From Littorina saxatilis (taxonomy: Eukaryota > Mollusca > Gastropoda > Littorinimorpha > Littorinidae): a stretch of DNA of 64,000 nucleotides. Below, one piece after another: positions 10,731-22,755 of this stretch; positions within the stretch are counted from its first letter, which is position 1, and each line of letters opens with the position of its first letter. Location of the stretch: assembly GCF_037325665.1 (NCBI RefSeq), contig NC_090251.1, positions 25,216,450 to 25,280,449 of the forward strand, read 5' to 3'. The notes under the pieces were generated by a model. It was not told the origin of the DNA. It made no database searches and worked only from the letters and a program-made list of their open reading frames with translations. Position numbers and translations under genes: made by a program.

Positions 10731-10958
10731 AAGCAAACACACACAAATGCTGCTAACAAGCGCTGTGCTTGGGGACAATGTAAAACGGATGATAGGTATC
10801 CTGAACGCTGTGTTGGCGTGAAATTCATCCCATTTGTGAAACCGGGAAAGCATCTGTACCATCTAGATCGCTGCCTTCGCTGGATAAAAGCCTGCAATCG
10901 CCCAGCTTACCAGTTGAACGTCAACACAATCAAGTCGTACACGTACATTTGCAGCAAG
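10731..10958 (+). CDS. Orphan exon coding a THAP-type zinc finger
   Basis: After a possible acceptor (CCCTTGTTTTAG) the open frame reads KRCAWGQCKTDDRYPER, GVKFIPFVKPGKHLYHLDRC, LRWIKACNRPAYQLNVNTIK and YTYICSK. It stops at a donor, AAG|GTCAGA, at 10,959. This matches the C-x4-C, FPxP-like, W and C-x2-(H) layout of THAP-like C2CH DNA-binding domains. In relatives CSK is followed by HF, so the final His would come from the next exon. No such exon is visible within 2 kb. THAP domains occur in host regulators and in P-element-like transposases. An alternative start is the ATG at 10,647. Confidence 0.6.
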
Positions 10959-11279
10959 GTCAGATCTCGCACGACTTTGATTCAAGGCCTATTGCTAATT
11001 TTTTGATGGTTTGGTCTCAGTGTCACAAAAATATGACGATCTAATCAATCACTGATTTAAAAAACAAGTATGTTGCCCTATATCCATTGACATTCTTAGT
11101 GAAATAGATCTATTTGAAATAGTATTTCACTGCCCCGACCGGCGAACTTGTTGCCGGCTGTATTGAGCTTGTGTGTTCGTGTAGGCTTACTCAAAAAGTC
11201 AAAATCACAGTCGTCTCCGAAACAAGCAATAATCAGAGTTGGGGGGAAAACATTTCGTTTGTTCAGTTTTGTTTTGTTC

Positions 11280-11317
11280 TTGATAGTTTGTTTATCTCTT
11301 ACACACACACACACACG

Positions 11318-11379
<62 letters not shown>

Positions 11380-11772
11380 AAACACACGCGCGCACGCACA
11401 CACATTGCACGTACGCGCACACACACACACCTACTGAGATATGCCTAACATACACGCACGCTTGCAAACACACACATAATACGCAAACGCAGTTTAATTT
11501 CCTCAATACAAGGCGAAAGGCACACACACACCACACACAAATAAACACACACACGCAGTCCCACACACACACACACACAAATAAACCAGCCACACACGCA
11601 GTCAACCCCCCCCCCCCACACACACACACACACACAACCCTCACACACACAAATAAACACACACACGCAGTCCACCACACACACACACACAACCCTCTCT
11701 GACACACACACCCGCCCAACCCCAGCGTCCAACTCAACTTTCACCAACAACCATACCCTACTCTCACTATCG

Positions 11773-11858
<86 letters not shown>

Positions 11859-12279
11859 TACAGACATACACAAACACACGCGCGCACGCACACACATTGC
11901 ACGTACGCGCACATACACACACCTACTGAGATATGCCTAACATACACGCACGCTTGCAAACACACACCTGATAATACGCAAACGCAGTTTAATTTCCTCA
12001 ATACAAAGCGAAAGGCACACACACACCACACACAAATAAACACACACACGCAGTCCCCCCCCCCCACACACACACACACAACCCTCACACACACAAATAA
12101 ACCCACACACGCAGTCAACCCCCCCCCCCCCCACAACCCTCACACACACAAATAAACACACACACGCAGTCCACCCCCCCCCCACACACACACACACAAC
12201 CCTCTCTGACACACACACCTGCCCAACCCCAGCGTCCAACTCAACTTTCACCAACAACCATACCCTACTCTCACTATCG

Positions 12280-12316
<37 letters not shown>

Positions 12317-12440
12317 ACAAGCTCACGCAAGCACAGCCACACACACACACTCACAGCACGCGCATACACACACACTGACACACATCACACACAGCACGCG
12401 CATATACACACACACTGACACACATCACACACACACACCC
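11280..12440. repeat. CA-rich minisatellite, duplicated about 490-bp block
   Basis: A block of CA tracts with unique landmarks (CACATTGCACGTACGCGCAC, CTACTGAGATATGCCTAACA, GCAGTTTAATTTCCTCAATA) occurs at about 11,300-11,770 and again at about 11,785-12,275 in the same orientation. It ends both times in ACTCTCACTATCGCTCTC. A shorter CACACTGACACACATCACAC duplication follows. All ORFs across it are dinucleotide-repeat artefacts. Confidence 0.85.
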
Positions 12441-12601
12441 ACCTTTCGCTCACAGTTCTTCTCTTTTCCATCGTCGCCATCTTCGAAGCTTGCTTCGCTT
12501 TTCAGGGGAGATAACCCGTTTATCACATTCGCTGCTGACTTGTGGGTCAAGTCTATTTGTGATGTAGATATGTGGCTGGTTATGTGTGAGAATGTAAATA
12601 A

Positions 12602-12613
12602 TTGTGTGTGTGT

Positions 12614-12670
<57 letters not shown>

Positions 12671-12850
12671 TTGTGTCTGTGTGTGCATGACAGTGTAATG
12701 TACGTATGTATGCATGCATGGTGATGTGTGTCTGCATATGTGTCTGGTTGGTTTTTATTTTATTTTTACCGTGCCGTGCCAAGATGAAATCCTTTTGCAA
12801 AATTGGTGAATAAATATCTTGTATCTTGTATCTTGTATCTTGTATTTTGT
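12602..12850 (+). repeat. (TG)n and (TTGTATC)n tail
   Basis: A TG tract (12,602-12,668) is followed by about 80 bp and then GTGAATAAATATC with four to five TTGTATC-type units. This looks like the 3' tail of a truncated retroposon; the body was not identified. Confidence 0.6.
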
Positions 12851-12934
12851 GACGACTAACATTATGTACAGCTGAATCAAGGGAAAGCTGGTCCTTCAGA
12901 TGTTTGACCTGTTGTCAAGTCTTCCACTGGGGCG

Positions 12935-13185
12935 TGTTCATTTTTTTCATTTTCATTTTCATCACTTTATTATCTCATAAATAGAAAATTCGGGTTGCTT
13001 CCTCCCAGTGGCTAGCTAGCAGCAACAAGAGTCGCGCCACCCAGGTGTGTGCGTGTTTATGTGTAATCCGCTACCTGCCCTTCTGGCAGAAGGACCGAGG
13101 TCTTTTACGTGCCATAGTGGTGACACGGAGATGGGATATGGATACCGACTCTGAATCTGCACACAAAGTTGACCCGTGTCCGACC
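12935..13185 (-). mobile_element. SINE, 5'-truncated
   Basis: On the minus strand it shares GACACGGGTCAAC, the TGGCACGTAAAAGACCT block, CTAGC-CACTGGGAGGAAGC and the ACAATAAAGT-type 3' end with the SINE at 43,206-43,500, but it lacks the tRNA-like head. Confidence 0.75.
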
Positions 13186-13269
13186 AAAATTAATTAGCTT
13201 GTGTGTTTGACAATCTATAAAAGCATTCCAGCACCAGGCTTCGCGGGAATGTGAGTAGGCCTACCAGTA

Positions 13270-13820
13270 TCTTTTTTTTACTACAAATTGAGAAATTCAC
13301 GCCAATTGATGAGATTAAACACTCCTCTACCTCGGATTGACCTATTCAAGTCTAGTTTAGTTTATTCGGGTAGGAGTCTGTGGAACACTCTTCCGACAAT
13401 CCTGCGGCAAACTACCAGCACAAACGTTTTTAAGACCAGATATATATCTTATCTCATGAAGTCAAAGTAATTTTTTTTTTTTCGCTAGAGATGTTGTTTA
13501 AACCAACAACCGGTGCTTTTCGTGAAAAAAGCAGTGTATGTCAATAAGCATGGTGTTTGCATATTAATGTTGCGCCAGTGCAATCTACTCTCTATAATAT
13601 TTTATCACGTCAAATGAACCCACATTTTTCATTTATGCAATGTATTGTATGTAAATGTATAATATGTTCTTACTTCTGTTTATTCATAATCATGTAGCAG
13701 TAGTTTCTTTTACTTGTTTATTCTTTAGCCATTTTAGACTTGTCCCTCTTTAGGGCGAGGGCCAGATGTACAAAAAGCAGACCACTGCTTTCTCTATTAC
13801 CCTCGTTAAAATAAAGAATT

Positions 13821-13825
<5 letters not shown>
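13270..13825 (+). mobile_element. 3' end of a LINE
   Basis: The frame LRNSRQLMRLNTPLPRIDLF, VYSGRSLWNTLP and TSTNVFKTRYISYL ends in TAA at 13,470. This is the typical C-terminus of a CR1-like LINE ORF2. The 3' UTR contains TTAGACTTGTCCCTCTTTAG and ends AATAAAGAATTG. The same UTR end is found at 29,860-29,965, so the family is present twice. Confidence 0.75.

Positions 13826-13899
<74 letters not shown>
13825..13899. repeat. (CT)n microsatellite at a LINE tail
   Basis: This is a pure CT run of about 75 bp abutting the LINE 3' end. Confidence 0.95.
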
Positions 13900-13903
<4 letters not shown>

Positions 13904-14313
13904 GTTGAGTTGTATGTGTGTTGGATGTAGTGAGAACAGGTTGTAATGTTATGCTCATTCCTAAGTCATATAGCAAAGAACCATTAATGTATCACTTACC
14001 TTCTAATCTTGTTCACGGTCTGATCGACGTCTAACTTAGTGGCTTTGTTGACAACCTCGTTGAAAATGCATGAACGTGGAGTACCCGCGGCTCCAGCGTG
14101 CCGCATTGGCCAGGCCCCGTTTCAAATGCATATTCAACACTTTGGCGGTTTTAGCTGTCTATAAACGAGGAAGAAAACTGCATGGAAAATAGTGCGCATG
14201 TGCACAGTAGAACAGCTCACAATATTAAAGTCACAGTCCTTCCTGTGTAAAAAGAATTTGCTCTCACCACCTCTAATCTGCCCAAGCTTTTAAATGTAAT
14301 AACATTTTGCACG

Positions 14314-14600
<287 letters not shown>

Positions 14601-14649
14601 ACCAAATATCAACAGTTACTGCCTGACTGCGTCCTGTGCTTTGGGGTAA

Positions 14650-15340
14650 TATTTTGATGATTTATTATTTTGTAGGTTGTAACTAGTGTCAGTTATGAAC
14701 AAAATCCGCACTCTGCACAACAAGTACCTTGTTGATTTTTCGTATATGATATATGTCCAAGTGGAGGGATAGTCTTATCTCATCTTAAAGCCTGGCCACA
14801 TCTGACACGTACGGTGAGCCGAATCCTGTAAACGGGAAGGACAATGCATGTAAGCAGATTATTATAAACTGAATACTTTGCAACGACTGCCACCGTTTGT
14901 AAATGTGTCTTGAGTTCATGACCAATTTTCCCTGATATATCGTTGGCTTGCTCAAAAAGAACAAAGCATCATTCGGACATTATGATTACTGTTGTTGTTG
15001 TGGGTTTTTTTTATTGAAAAGAAGCTCACAAAGACTACTGGACGCTGTCATTCCTTTGTCAAATTATGTTCATAATCTGATTTATTGGAAGAAATAAATG
15101 GCGCAGGGAAGTTTAGTTATACAATTGGGCACCCAAACGTTTCTATGTTAGTCAATTATCATAGCTACGTGTACCATACTTTATTGCTTTGACGTTTTGA
15201 TTTTCTATTGACAGTCTTGATTAGTCCTTCCCTTGTAATCAATTAGACTCAGCATCTCAGGTCTGGCTGGGTATTTACACGGTATAAGACCATCCCTCAG
15301 TCTGAACACATACCAAAGATCAACATCCTGACTTCTTTCT
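14650..15340. other. Spacer, nothing recognised
   Basis: No convincing gene, RNA or known repeat was seen. The phrase TAAGACCATCCCTC and its variants recur here and at 17,590, which suggests scraps of a dispersed repeat. Confidence 0.5.
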
Positions 15341-15343
15341 CTA

Positions 15344-15671
15344 CCGGCACGGTTGGCCTAGTGGTAAGGCGTCCGCCCCGTGATCGGGAGGTCGTGGGTT
15401 CGAACCCCGGCCGGGTCATACCTAAGACTTTAAAATTGGCAATCTAGTGGCTGCTCCGCCTGGCGTCTGGCATTATGGGGTTAGTGCTAGGACTGGTTGG
15501 TCCGGTGTCAGAATATTGTGACTGGGTGAGACATGAAGCCAGCTGTGCTGCGACTTCTGTCTTGTGTGTGGCGCACGTTATATGTCAAAGCAGCACCGCC
15601 CTGATATGGCCCTCCGTGGTCGGCTGGGCGTTAAGCAAACAAACAAACAAACAAACAAACAAACAAACAAA
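15344..15671 (+). mobile_element. tRNA-headed SINE with (CAAA)n tail
   Basis: The head contains pol III box A (TTGGCCTAGTGGTAAGGCG) and box B (GGTTCGAACCC). The body ends ATATGGCCCTCCGTGGTCGG, CTGGGCGTTAAG, then nine or more CAAA units. That 3' end is shared by widespread molluscan SINEs. The head folds poorly as a mature tRNA, so I do not call a tRNA gene. Confidence 0.85.
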
Positions 15672-16729
15672 CTTCTTTCTCTGTATAGCGTGGAGACGTT
15701 TTGTGAATAAATTCCTTTTATTCCACAAGTGGGTTGTAAGAAATTAATTTATGTATTTTTTAAATCCAACTCTCTACAGGAAGCCTTCTGGGTGCATTTG
15801 TGTTCAAGTGAGATGGTCTCAGTATCCCACGTAAAAGCTTGGGCAGATCAAACATTTCACACAAGTCCACTGGAAAGTCGGCGCCTGCAAGTGTAAATTC
15901 GTCACATGTTCCCAAGCAACTATTGTTTTCCACACATAACAGGTCGACCAGTTCTTTTGTTAGTTCATGTCATAGGATCGATCATGCTTGCATGAATGCC
16001 TAGTTCATTCCCAAGCCATTTGATCGTGGTTGGTTTTGTTTTTGTTACATCTTGAGTGGTAAATGTTTACATTTTTCCCTTTATACGTTATTTCTGTTAA
16101 AATCGATGGGCGTTTTTTTTCCCCTCTTGGCTTCATGCCGAGAAATGCAGTCGGCCCAAAACTGCGACCGTGCAAATGCGTTCAAGAAACGCCACATTTT
16201 GCACACACATCGTAAACAGGAAGATGTTTGCGTTTGCTCTTCCCGCATATGATCTGTACATACGCCAACATGACATACATTATATTTCCGTTTAAGCATT
16301 AAGTTGACTTGTCAGTATTGTGTGAGCTTCAAGGCCGGGGTGTTGACAACATATTCCGCTATTAGTTTAGGCGGTTGGGCTCCGGAAGAGATGATGATGA
16401 TGATACATTTCCTTTGTCCGACCTATGCAAATACAGAGAGTAGGGAGCGACTATTCATCAATGCCCTTATTTGTACATGATGACTCGTACACATTATTTG
16501 TAAAAGTGCAAGAAATTGTTTGATATGTGTCTGCAAATGTTTATTTTTAATCAATTATGATTAACAGTCCACTTATATTTTATTATGTTGCAAAGTTATG
16601 TGATTTGTCAACAAAGGTTGGACTCTTGTTTTTTAGGCAAGCTGCAAAATCTCAGTCTCATTGGTTAGTGCAGTTTGGACCAGCCTGTTGAATATTCATG
16701 TCCTTTGCAAACAACGATGATTTTTATTT
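15672..16729. other. Spacer upstream of the GIMAP-like gene
   Basis: No ORF or repeat could be assigned. Promoter elements of the downstream gene may lie in its last part, but no distinctive motif was recognised. Confidence 0.5.
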
Positions 16730-16905
16730 TTACAGAGCGTATGATTTCAGTTTGACACTTTTCCTGTCCCTTTAATTGCGAAGTCGTAAGGGCGTGAAGC
16801 ATCGCTTGACGCCATTTTCCGAATTTACAGCCTCAGCATTGTACAAAACATAAACTTTCTTGGCCAAAGCGAGCAACGACGCCTAAAATGCTCAGAAGAC
16901 AAGAC
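16730..16905 (+). other. Probable 5' UTR exon of the GIMAP-like gene
   Basis: A non-repetitive stretch ends at a good donor (GACA|GTAAGT). The matching acceptor is the T-run followed by GCAG at 17,312-17,314, 27 bp before the start codon. The transcription start is not defined; this is inference from splice signals only. Confidence 0.35.
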
Positions 16906-17341
16906 AGTAAGTGGATTATTTTGGTTCTTTTTAGCCTTACGGTTTAGCCTAGGGATCATGCCATCTTAGGTAGAAAGCTGTGTTACTGTCATCGAATGTT
17001 GGAAGTGTTTGGTTTCTTTGAGGCAACCCTCATGACCCTGTATAGCGTCAAACTCAATGCACAATCGTTTTCCTTCCTTATTGTTTGTTGTTGTTGTTGC
17101 TTAATCGGCGGTTGGAAAAGCCACACATATTTATTTATGTCCGTTATGTGTGTGTTTCTTTTGTGAGCTCGTGTTGTTGATCTCGTTTGGGCATCCTGTG
17201 TCTTCTCTATAAGTAAGCGACACGACGACAATGAAACATAATTTGACTGTATGAGCAAATGTCATTGTTTTTATCTGTTCGTTCATTTTTTTAAATTTTT
17301 TTTTTTTTTGCAGTGGTACAACGGGTTTGACTGAGACTGGC

Positions 17342-20303
17342 ATGGCTGAGAACAGAAAGAGAAGAGGGTACGACAGTATGGATGACACGGACCACCAGGA
17401 CACGGTGCCTTCTGCTCCTCCTGATGGCGAGGATTTGGCTTGTGAGTAACACGTCTGCACCTGTACTTACACTCTCTTCACAAGTTGAAAGGTGCACTAA
17501 TTCTCGTGAAAACAGTTCGGCTCCCCATTTCTGATCTAGCCATGCTTTTTTTCCTCTTTTTTTAATTTAAATTTTTTTTTTAACATGGGATAAGACCATC
17601 CCTTCACTTGGTCACCTGATGCCACAAATGAGCAGCCTGGATCAGTTCACACTGTGCACTGTGGGAATTTGTCACAATGAATTAACTTCATAAAAGCCCC
17701 TAGTGGCCTATGAAGACATAAATACATCTAAAAGTTCCCAAATCACCCCAGCAGGCAGTCAGGTTGTTGATTTTAAATTGTCCTTGTGTGTGTTTTTTCT
17801 CCAAATATTTAAAAGCTCGCTTTCGCATGCCTTTACATATTTTTTTGTTTAAACAACTCGTGTAAACCTGATACTAGACAGCAAGCCATGTAGTATTTTC
17901 TTTATATTGTATTACATGCATTGTAAAATCATATTTCAGCTACTGACTCCGAGAGCGTGAGTCAAGCGACACCGGCATACCGGGTGGTGGTGGTTGGCAG
18001 GGCGGGCTGCAGGAAGAGCACGATTTGTAACGCCCTGTTGAACTCCAATGTGAACAAGTTTAACTCTCAAATAGGCATGGGACCATCCACCCGTGACTTC
18101 CAGTCGGAGATCAACGAGGATTACAAGCTACATGTAAGTTCGAAGAGGAAGATGGTACAATTCAAGAACGTTTTCTCAAATTAACTCTCTCCGTAAATCG
18201 TTAGCCATTTAGTTGTGTCCCTTGAACATGAAAATGAAGTTTTAAGGAATAAATCGATCAAAGTTCTAAGACAAAATTGCCGCTTTTCACAATGATTTTG
18301 GCTTTGGTTTCTACACTGCCTCGGTTCTCTCCATCTGCAAAGTTTGTTACCATGCAACAGCTCTCTTGAATTTGAGGCACTGCTTTTTTACATTTAGTCA
18401 AGTTTTGACTAAATGTTTTAACGTAGAGGGGGGAATCGAGACGACGTGGTGTATGTGTCTGTGTCTGTGTGTGTGTGTAGAGCGATTCAGAAAAAAACTG
18501 CTGGACCGATCTTCATGAAACTTGACATGAGAGATCCTGAGTATGGTACCTCCAGATGTTTTTTTCATTTTTTGGATAAATGTCTTGGATGACGTCATAT
18601 CCGGCTTTTCGTGAAAGTTGAGGCGGCACTGTCACGCTCTCTTTTTCAATCAAATTGGTTGAAATTTTGGTCAAGTAATCTTCGACGAAGCCCGGGCTTT
18701 GGTATTGCATTTCAGCTTGGAGGCTTAAAAATTAATTAATGAGTTTGCTCATTAAAGTTGTCATTAAAATCGATTTTTCGCAAACAGATTTAAAATTGAT
18801 TGCATCGTATTCTTCATCACATTCTGAATCTAAACATATATACATATGTCATGTTTACTCTTAAAATGTGATCACAATTAACGAAAATAGATTAATTAGT
18901 CTTACGATTAAAATTTAAGAAATCGATCCAAAAATGATTTCATCTTATTCTTTATCATTTCCTGATTCCAAAAACATATAGATATGATAGGTTGTATTCA
19001 AAACAAGCTCAGAAAGTTAACAAGAATACAGAAAAGCGCGCTTCAAGTTCCTGCTTAGCACAATACGCTACCGCGCTAATCTGGCGTGTCAATATCACTA
19101 CGTTTTGCACGTGGAAGGTGAGCGATTTCTTTCACGCGGGGATTGACGAAGCTGTACTGTCTTGGTGAAAAAAATAATACAGTGCGTTCAGTTTCATTCC
19201 GTGAGTTCGACAGCTTGACTAAATGTATTAATTTCGCCTTACGCGACTTGTTTAAATTTTCTTGGATTTTTTTTTTCTTGGTGTTATTTTTTTCAGTTCC
19301 ATTCGTTTTCATATTCCTTGGGGTACCTTTTTTCAGAAATGTTACTTCTAATACTATTGCTTATTTCTGATTTATAAATCTCCTTACTTGCCCTACAGCC
19401 TCTCTCAGATTATCCACATCCGCCTGGTACCATCATCCCCTAATGTTTTACGCTTTCGTTGTGTTAACGGGGGGGGGGGGGGGGGGAGAGAGGTTCCCTC
19501 ATTTTATCGGCTGTCACGTGACCCCTGTGCGGAAACATCCCTTCTGAAAGGTGTTCCAGATAGTCAAGTTGATTTCTTTTTATGGAATAGAAAATCTGAA
19601 TAAAACAACAGGCCTGGTTTTTTTGTTAATTGGGGTACAATCAATGTCGCAATAAGGCTTTTGCTGAGTGTATTTTCCATGTGCAAACCATCTTGGTTCT
19701 TGTCTTCAGGTGGTGGACGCTCCCGACGTGTTCAGCATGGGCTACACCACTGAGGAGGCAGCCAGAAACAAGTTCAAAGAAGTGCGGACCTTGACACCAT
19801 CTGGAATTCCCACCGCCTTCCTTTTCCCTATCCCTTTGGAAAAGCGCTTCACCCCAGCCCACTACCATCTCTGCCACAAATACCTACAGCTGCTGCCGGA
19901 ACCATACACAAATAATATTATCTTGGTTCTCATCAAGGCGAATCCGGAGATGACCGACGACAATATGAAGGAAACCTCCTTGCCCAAACTTCTTGGTGTG
20001 TTTGGTGACCGGGTTATCCGGCTCAACCAACTTCCCTCCGAAAGGGAAGAAAATAAGGCGTTTATCAATGACGTGATGGGGCATCTCCGTACCATGAAGC
20101 CGTTGTCCTTGGAATCCAGGAGAAGTGGGCTCTGTTTAAACATTATTTCGTGTTTCGTTTTTATTTGGCGTCACTTCATCCGCCCAGGACTGCAATGGCT
20201 CTGTCGGGTGTGTCAGTATTGCCGATGTTGTCCGACGTGCCCGTGCTGCCACTGTCGCAGTTGTTGTGACGCGGGGAATGACACCAGACCGCTGAGACCT
20301 TGA
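17342..20303 (+). CDS. GIMAP/AIG1-like GTPase-family protein, altered G motifs, Cys-rich tail
   Basis: Three coding exons join in phase: 17,342-17,441, 17,940-18,133 and 19,710-20,303, giving 295 residues. Residues 47-61 (YRVVVVGRAGCRKST) are the P-loop strand and loop. Residues 100-106 (VDAPDVF) stand where AIG1 proteins have the DTPG switch, followed by FKEVRTLTPSGIPTAFLF and LIKANPE, as in the AIG1 fold. GIMAPs are membrane-tethered GTPases, often expanded and immune-linked in molluscs. Two hallmark Gly are replaced: R58 in the P-loop (AGG for GGG) and D104 in switch II (GAC for GGC), so nucleotide binding may be lost. A short hydrophobic segment (about 239-255) is followed by 11 Cys in 22 residues (263-284), perhaps palmitoylated. 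The second intron holds a dispersed repeat (18,390-19,251). It may be a pseudo-GTPase; the gene structure is well supported. Confidence 0.82.
18390..19251 (-). mobile_element. Non-autonomous repeat with palindromic end, copy 2
   Basis: This is a reverse-oriented copy of the element at 8,931-9,842, inserted in the second coding intron of the GIMAP-like gene. It opens with the ACATTTAGTCAAG palindrome and closes with CGCCTTACGCGACTTGT. The internal GATGACGTCATATCCGGCTT block is shared. Confidence 0.78.
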
Positions 20304-21300
20304 CCATTGGTCAGCAACATGCCTCAAAGTCACAGCTCTTCCAGTTGAAACAGTTCTGCTCACTATTGCAGATCTGGCCCGGCTTTTACATGGGATAAGT
20401 AAAGCTGCAGCGGTTTACCGAAAACCGGGTAAAACCGATATGAAGATAAAATGTCGGTTCGTGTTCTGCGAAGCTATCAACGGAAAAAGCACGAAGCTTT
20501 GGACATAAAAAAAACACCTGAATATAATCATGCCGGACGCGACATGTTTCTTTTAGTATTTCATTGCATGCAAGGACTTTTTTAGTTTTTTCTCTTCCCT
20601 CAGTTTATTTTGGTAATTGCTAATCATTTTTACCAGAGTGAGGGTGAAAAACTTTTTTTGGCCTGTTTTTTCTTTTTCTTTGTTGATGTGTTTTTGTTAC
20701 TTTGTTTGACCTTTTTGTGTTTGCTTGTTTCGTATGTGTTTTAAGGGGGATTGGCAAAACATTTGACTAATTAAATGAGTATTTGAATTTCTTTGGTGTA
20801 AATATGACTTTCACCATAGCACTTCGTCGGCTTAAAACTCGTTTTAAAAACCCTTATATTTTCTCACAGAGAGATAGCCTATTTCTAGATGGAAAAAAAA
20901 AAAACAATATTTTTATTGCCCCTCATTTTCCTTCAAAATAAGTTTTATTTTTTATTTTTACAGCACCTCTCACTGAATTTCTAAGAAGCAAAACACGTTT
21001 TTATCTCTGTTCGAGGCTTATTAGCATTAAAAAGTATTAAAATATTAACGCTGCTGGAAAGGAACAAATTAATTTCCCAAGCTAAGCTTGTGAAAATGTG
21101 GGTTTTTCTGAACTGATTTATTTCTGTTTGCTTGTGAGGTTTTTCCCCAATTTGTTCGTTCAAGCATTTAACCTGGTTGTACCGATCCTCTTTCTACGTG
21201 GCTCCTAATATACTTGACAGCTTCTATATGGTTTCTACAAATTAAGGTTAAAACAATACATGCTTCCAGAAATGTTTAAAGTGTTATGTGCATAAGTGTA
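20304..21300. other. 3' flank of the GIMAP-like gene
   Basis: AT-rich, with no further exon recognised; it probably includes the 3' UTR. A (TG)n tract follows at 21,309-21,371. Confidence 0.5.
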
Positions 21301-21305
21301 TTTTT

Positions 21306-21372
<67 letters not shown>

Positions 21373-21518
21373 GAGTTACTTTGGTACAAGTAAACATTCC
21401 AACGATGCTACATTGTTTATACGTACATGTAATGCTATCTCCGTTTGGTGAAACCCATGAAAAGTACAAACATTTTTGCAATCTTTGCAGGACCTCATTT
21501 TAAGTTGCTAGAAAACTT

Positions 21519-22564
21519 GTCCTGTTTGCTTCTCTCTCGTTATCACCACATGCACACATACAAACACACACACACATGTACACACAAATACACACACACG
21601 TCGCATCTGTGCATTTTTTTCAGCATGCAAAGACAGCATAACTGTACTCTTTTTGCAGCATGATAGCGGTGCGCGTTGTAGCCATTGTGTACTGCGCATG
21701 GGTCAAGACCACAGGAGCTTGTATCAAATCGCCGGTCGATCATTATTTACATTCTACTATAGTAGTATATGGTAGTAGTAGTAGAATGTAAATAATGATC
21801 GACCGGCGATTTGATACAAGCTCCTGTGGTCAAGACCATTCTAGGTTCCTTAGAATAAAGTACTTGCTACTGTAGATATTCTCTCTGTCTCTTTCGGACA
21901 CACACAGATGCGTGCATTCACATGCACTCACTCATAGCCTATATGAAGGATAACAGAAGAAGGACAAAAACAACAAACTAAAATCTCTTTCATCTGCTTA
22001 TTGGTCAACTTCTCGAACAATAATATAAAAGTAATACATTTTTATTAATTTTGATCAACAGTTGATTGCAAAGCTTTTGTGAAAGATGCAACATATCATT
22101 GCAAGCAGTCCCTTTTAGCTAAATAGTCTGAACAATACTCGGTGACCCTGCACTTGAATGACAAAAAAACGCTCACTTTTTTGTCAGCATTGTTTACACA
22201 CAAAAGGTTCCAATTTTCATTAAAATTACAACCTCACAATAAAAGAAATTCAAAACTCTCAATTGTGGAGTCTTGCCTCAAGCCTGTGTGGAAGATATGT
22301 GTACACTGTTTCTTGAACAATTGTGTGAACACCGGCTGTATAAATTGTAGCATGGGTAAGACAGCATTACTTAGAATGGTCTTGACCCATGCGCAGTACA
22401 CAATGGCTACAACGCGCACCGCTATCATGCTGCAAAAAGAGTACAGTTATGCTGTCTTTGCATGCTGAAAAAAATGCACAGATGCGACTTGTGTATTTGT
22501 GTGTACATGTGTGTGTGTGTGTTTGTATGTGTGCATGTGGTGATAACGAGAGAGAAGCAAACAG
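21519..22564. repeat. Large inverted duplication, arms of about 190 bp
   Basis: The left arm (about 21,519-21,710 plus 21,838-21,845) and right arm (about 22,372-22,564) are reverse complements over nearly their whole length. Shared landmarks are TCCTGTTTGCTTCTCTCTCG, AGCATGCAAAGACAGCATAA and GCGCGTTGTAGCCATTGTGT. The spacer of about 530 bp has no clear ORF. The left arm alone carries the insertion at 21,711-21,827, so that insertion is younger than the duplication. Confidence 0.8.
21711..21827. mobile_element. 117-bp foldback MITE with 10-bp target duplication
   Basis: The element is an almost perfect palindrome: an arm starting ACAGGAGCTTGTATCAAATC reads back from 21,827, with only a short TAGTA-rich loop. 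It is flanked on both sides by GGTCAAGACC (21,701-21,710 and 21,828-21,837). The uninterrupted site is preserved in the right arm near 22,380. Duplications of 9-10 bp are typical of Mutator-like transposases. Confidence 0.85.
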
Positions 22565-22599
22565 GACTAATGTATTGTGTAAAAAAATTCCATCTCACA

Positions 22600-22755
22600 C
22601 GGCATAAATAAATCCCTGCGCCTTGAATATGTGCGCAATATAAATTGCATAAAATAAAAATTAAAAATTAAAAAAATAAATAAATCCCTGCGCTTAGAAC
22701 TGTACCCACGGAATACGCGCGATATAAGCCTCATATTGATTGATTGATTGACAAT
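22600..22755 (+). mobile_element. SINE 3' fragments with TTGATTGA-type tail
   Basis: Two short pieces begin AAATAAATCCCTGCGC. The second reaches GTACCCACGGAATACGCGCG, ATATAAGCCTCATATTG and a (ATTG)n tail, a known molluscan SINE 3' end. Confidence 0.6.

Noticed and set aside
15344-15420. tRNA gene
   Set aside because: The pol III boxes are present but the sequence continues into a SINE body and tail, and the acceptor stem pairs poorly. The same judgement applies to 43,206, 31,622, 53,752 and 54,957.
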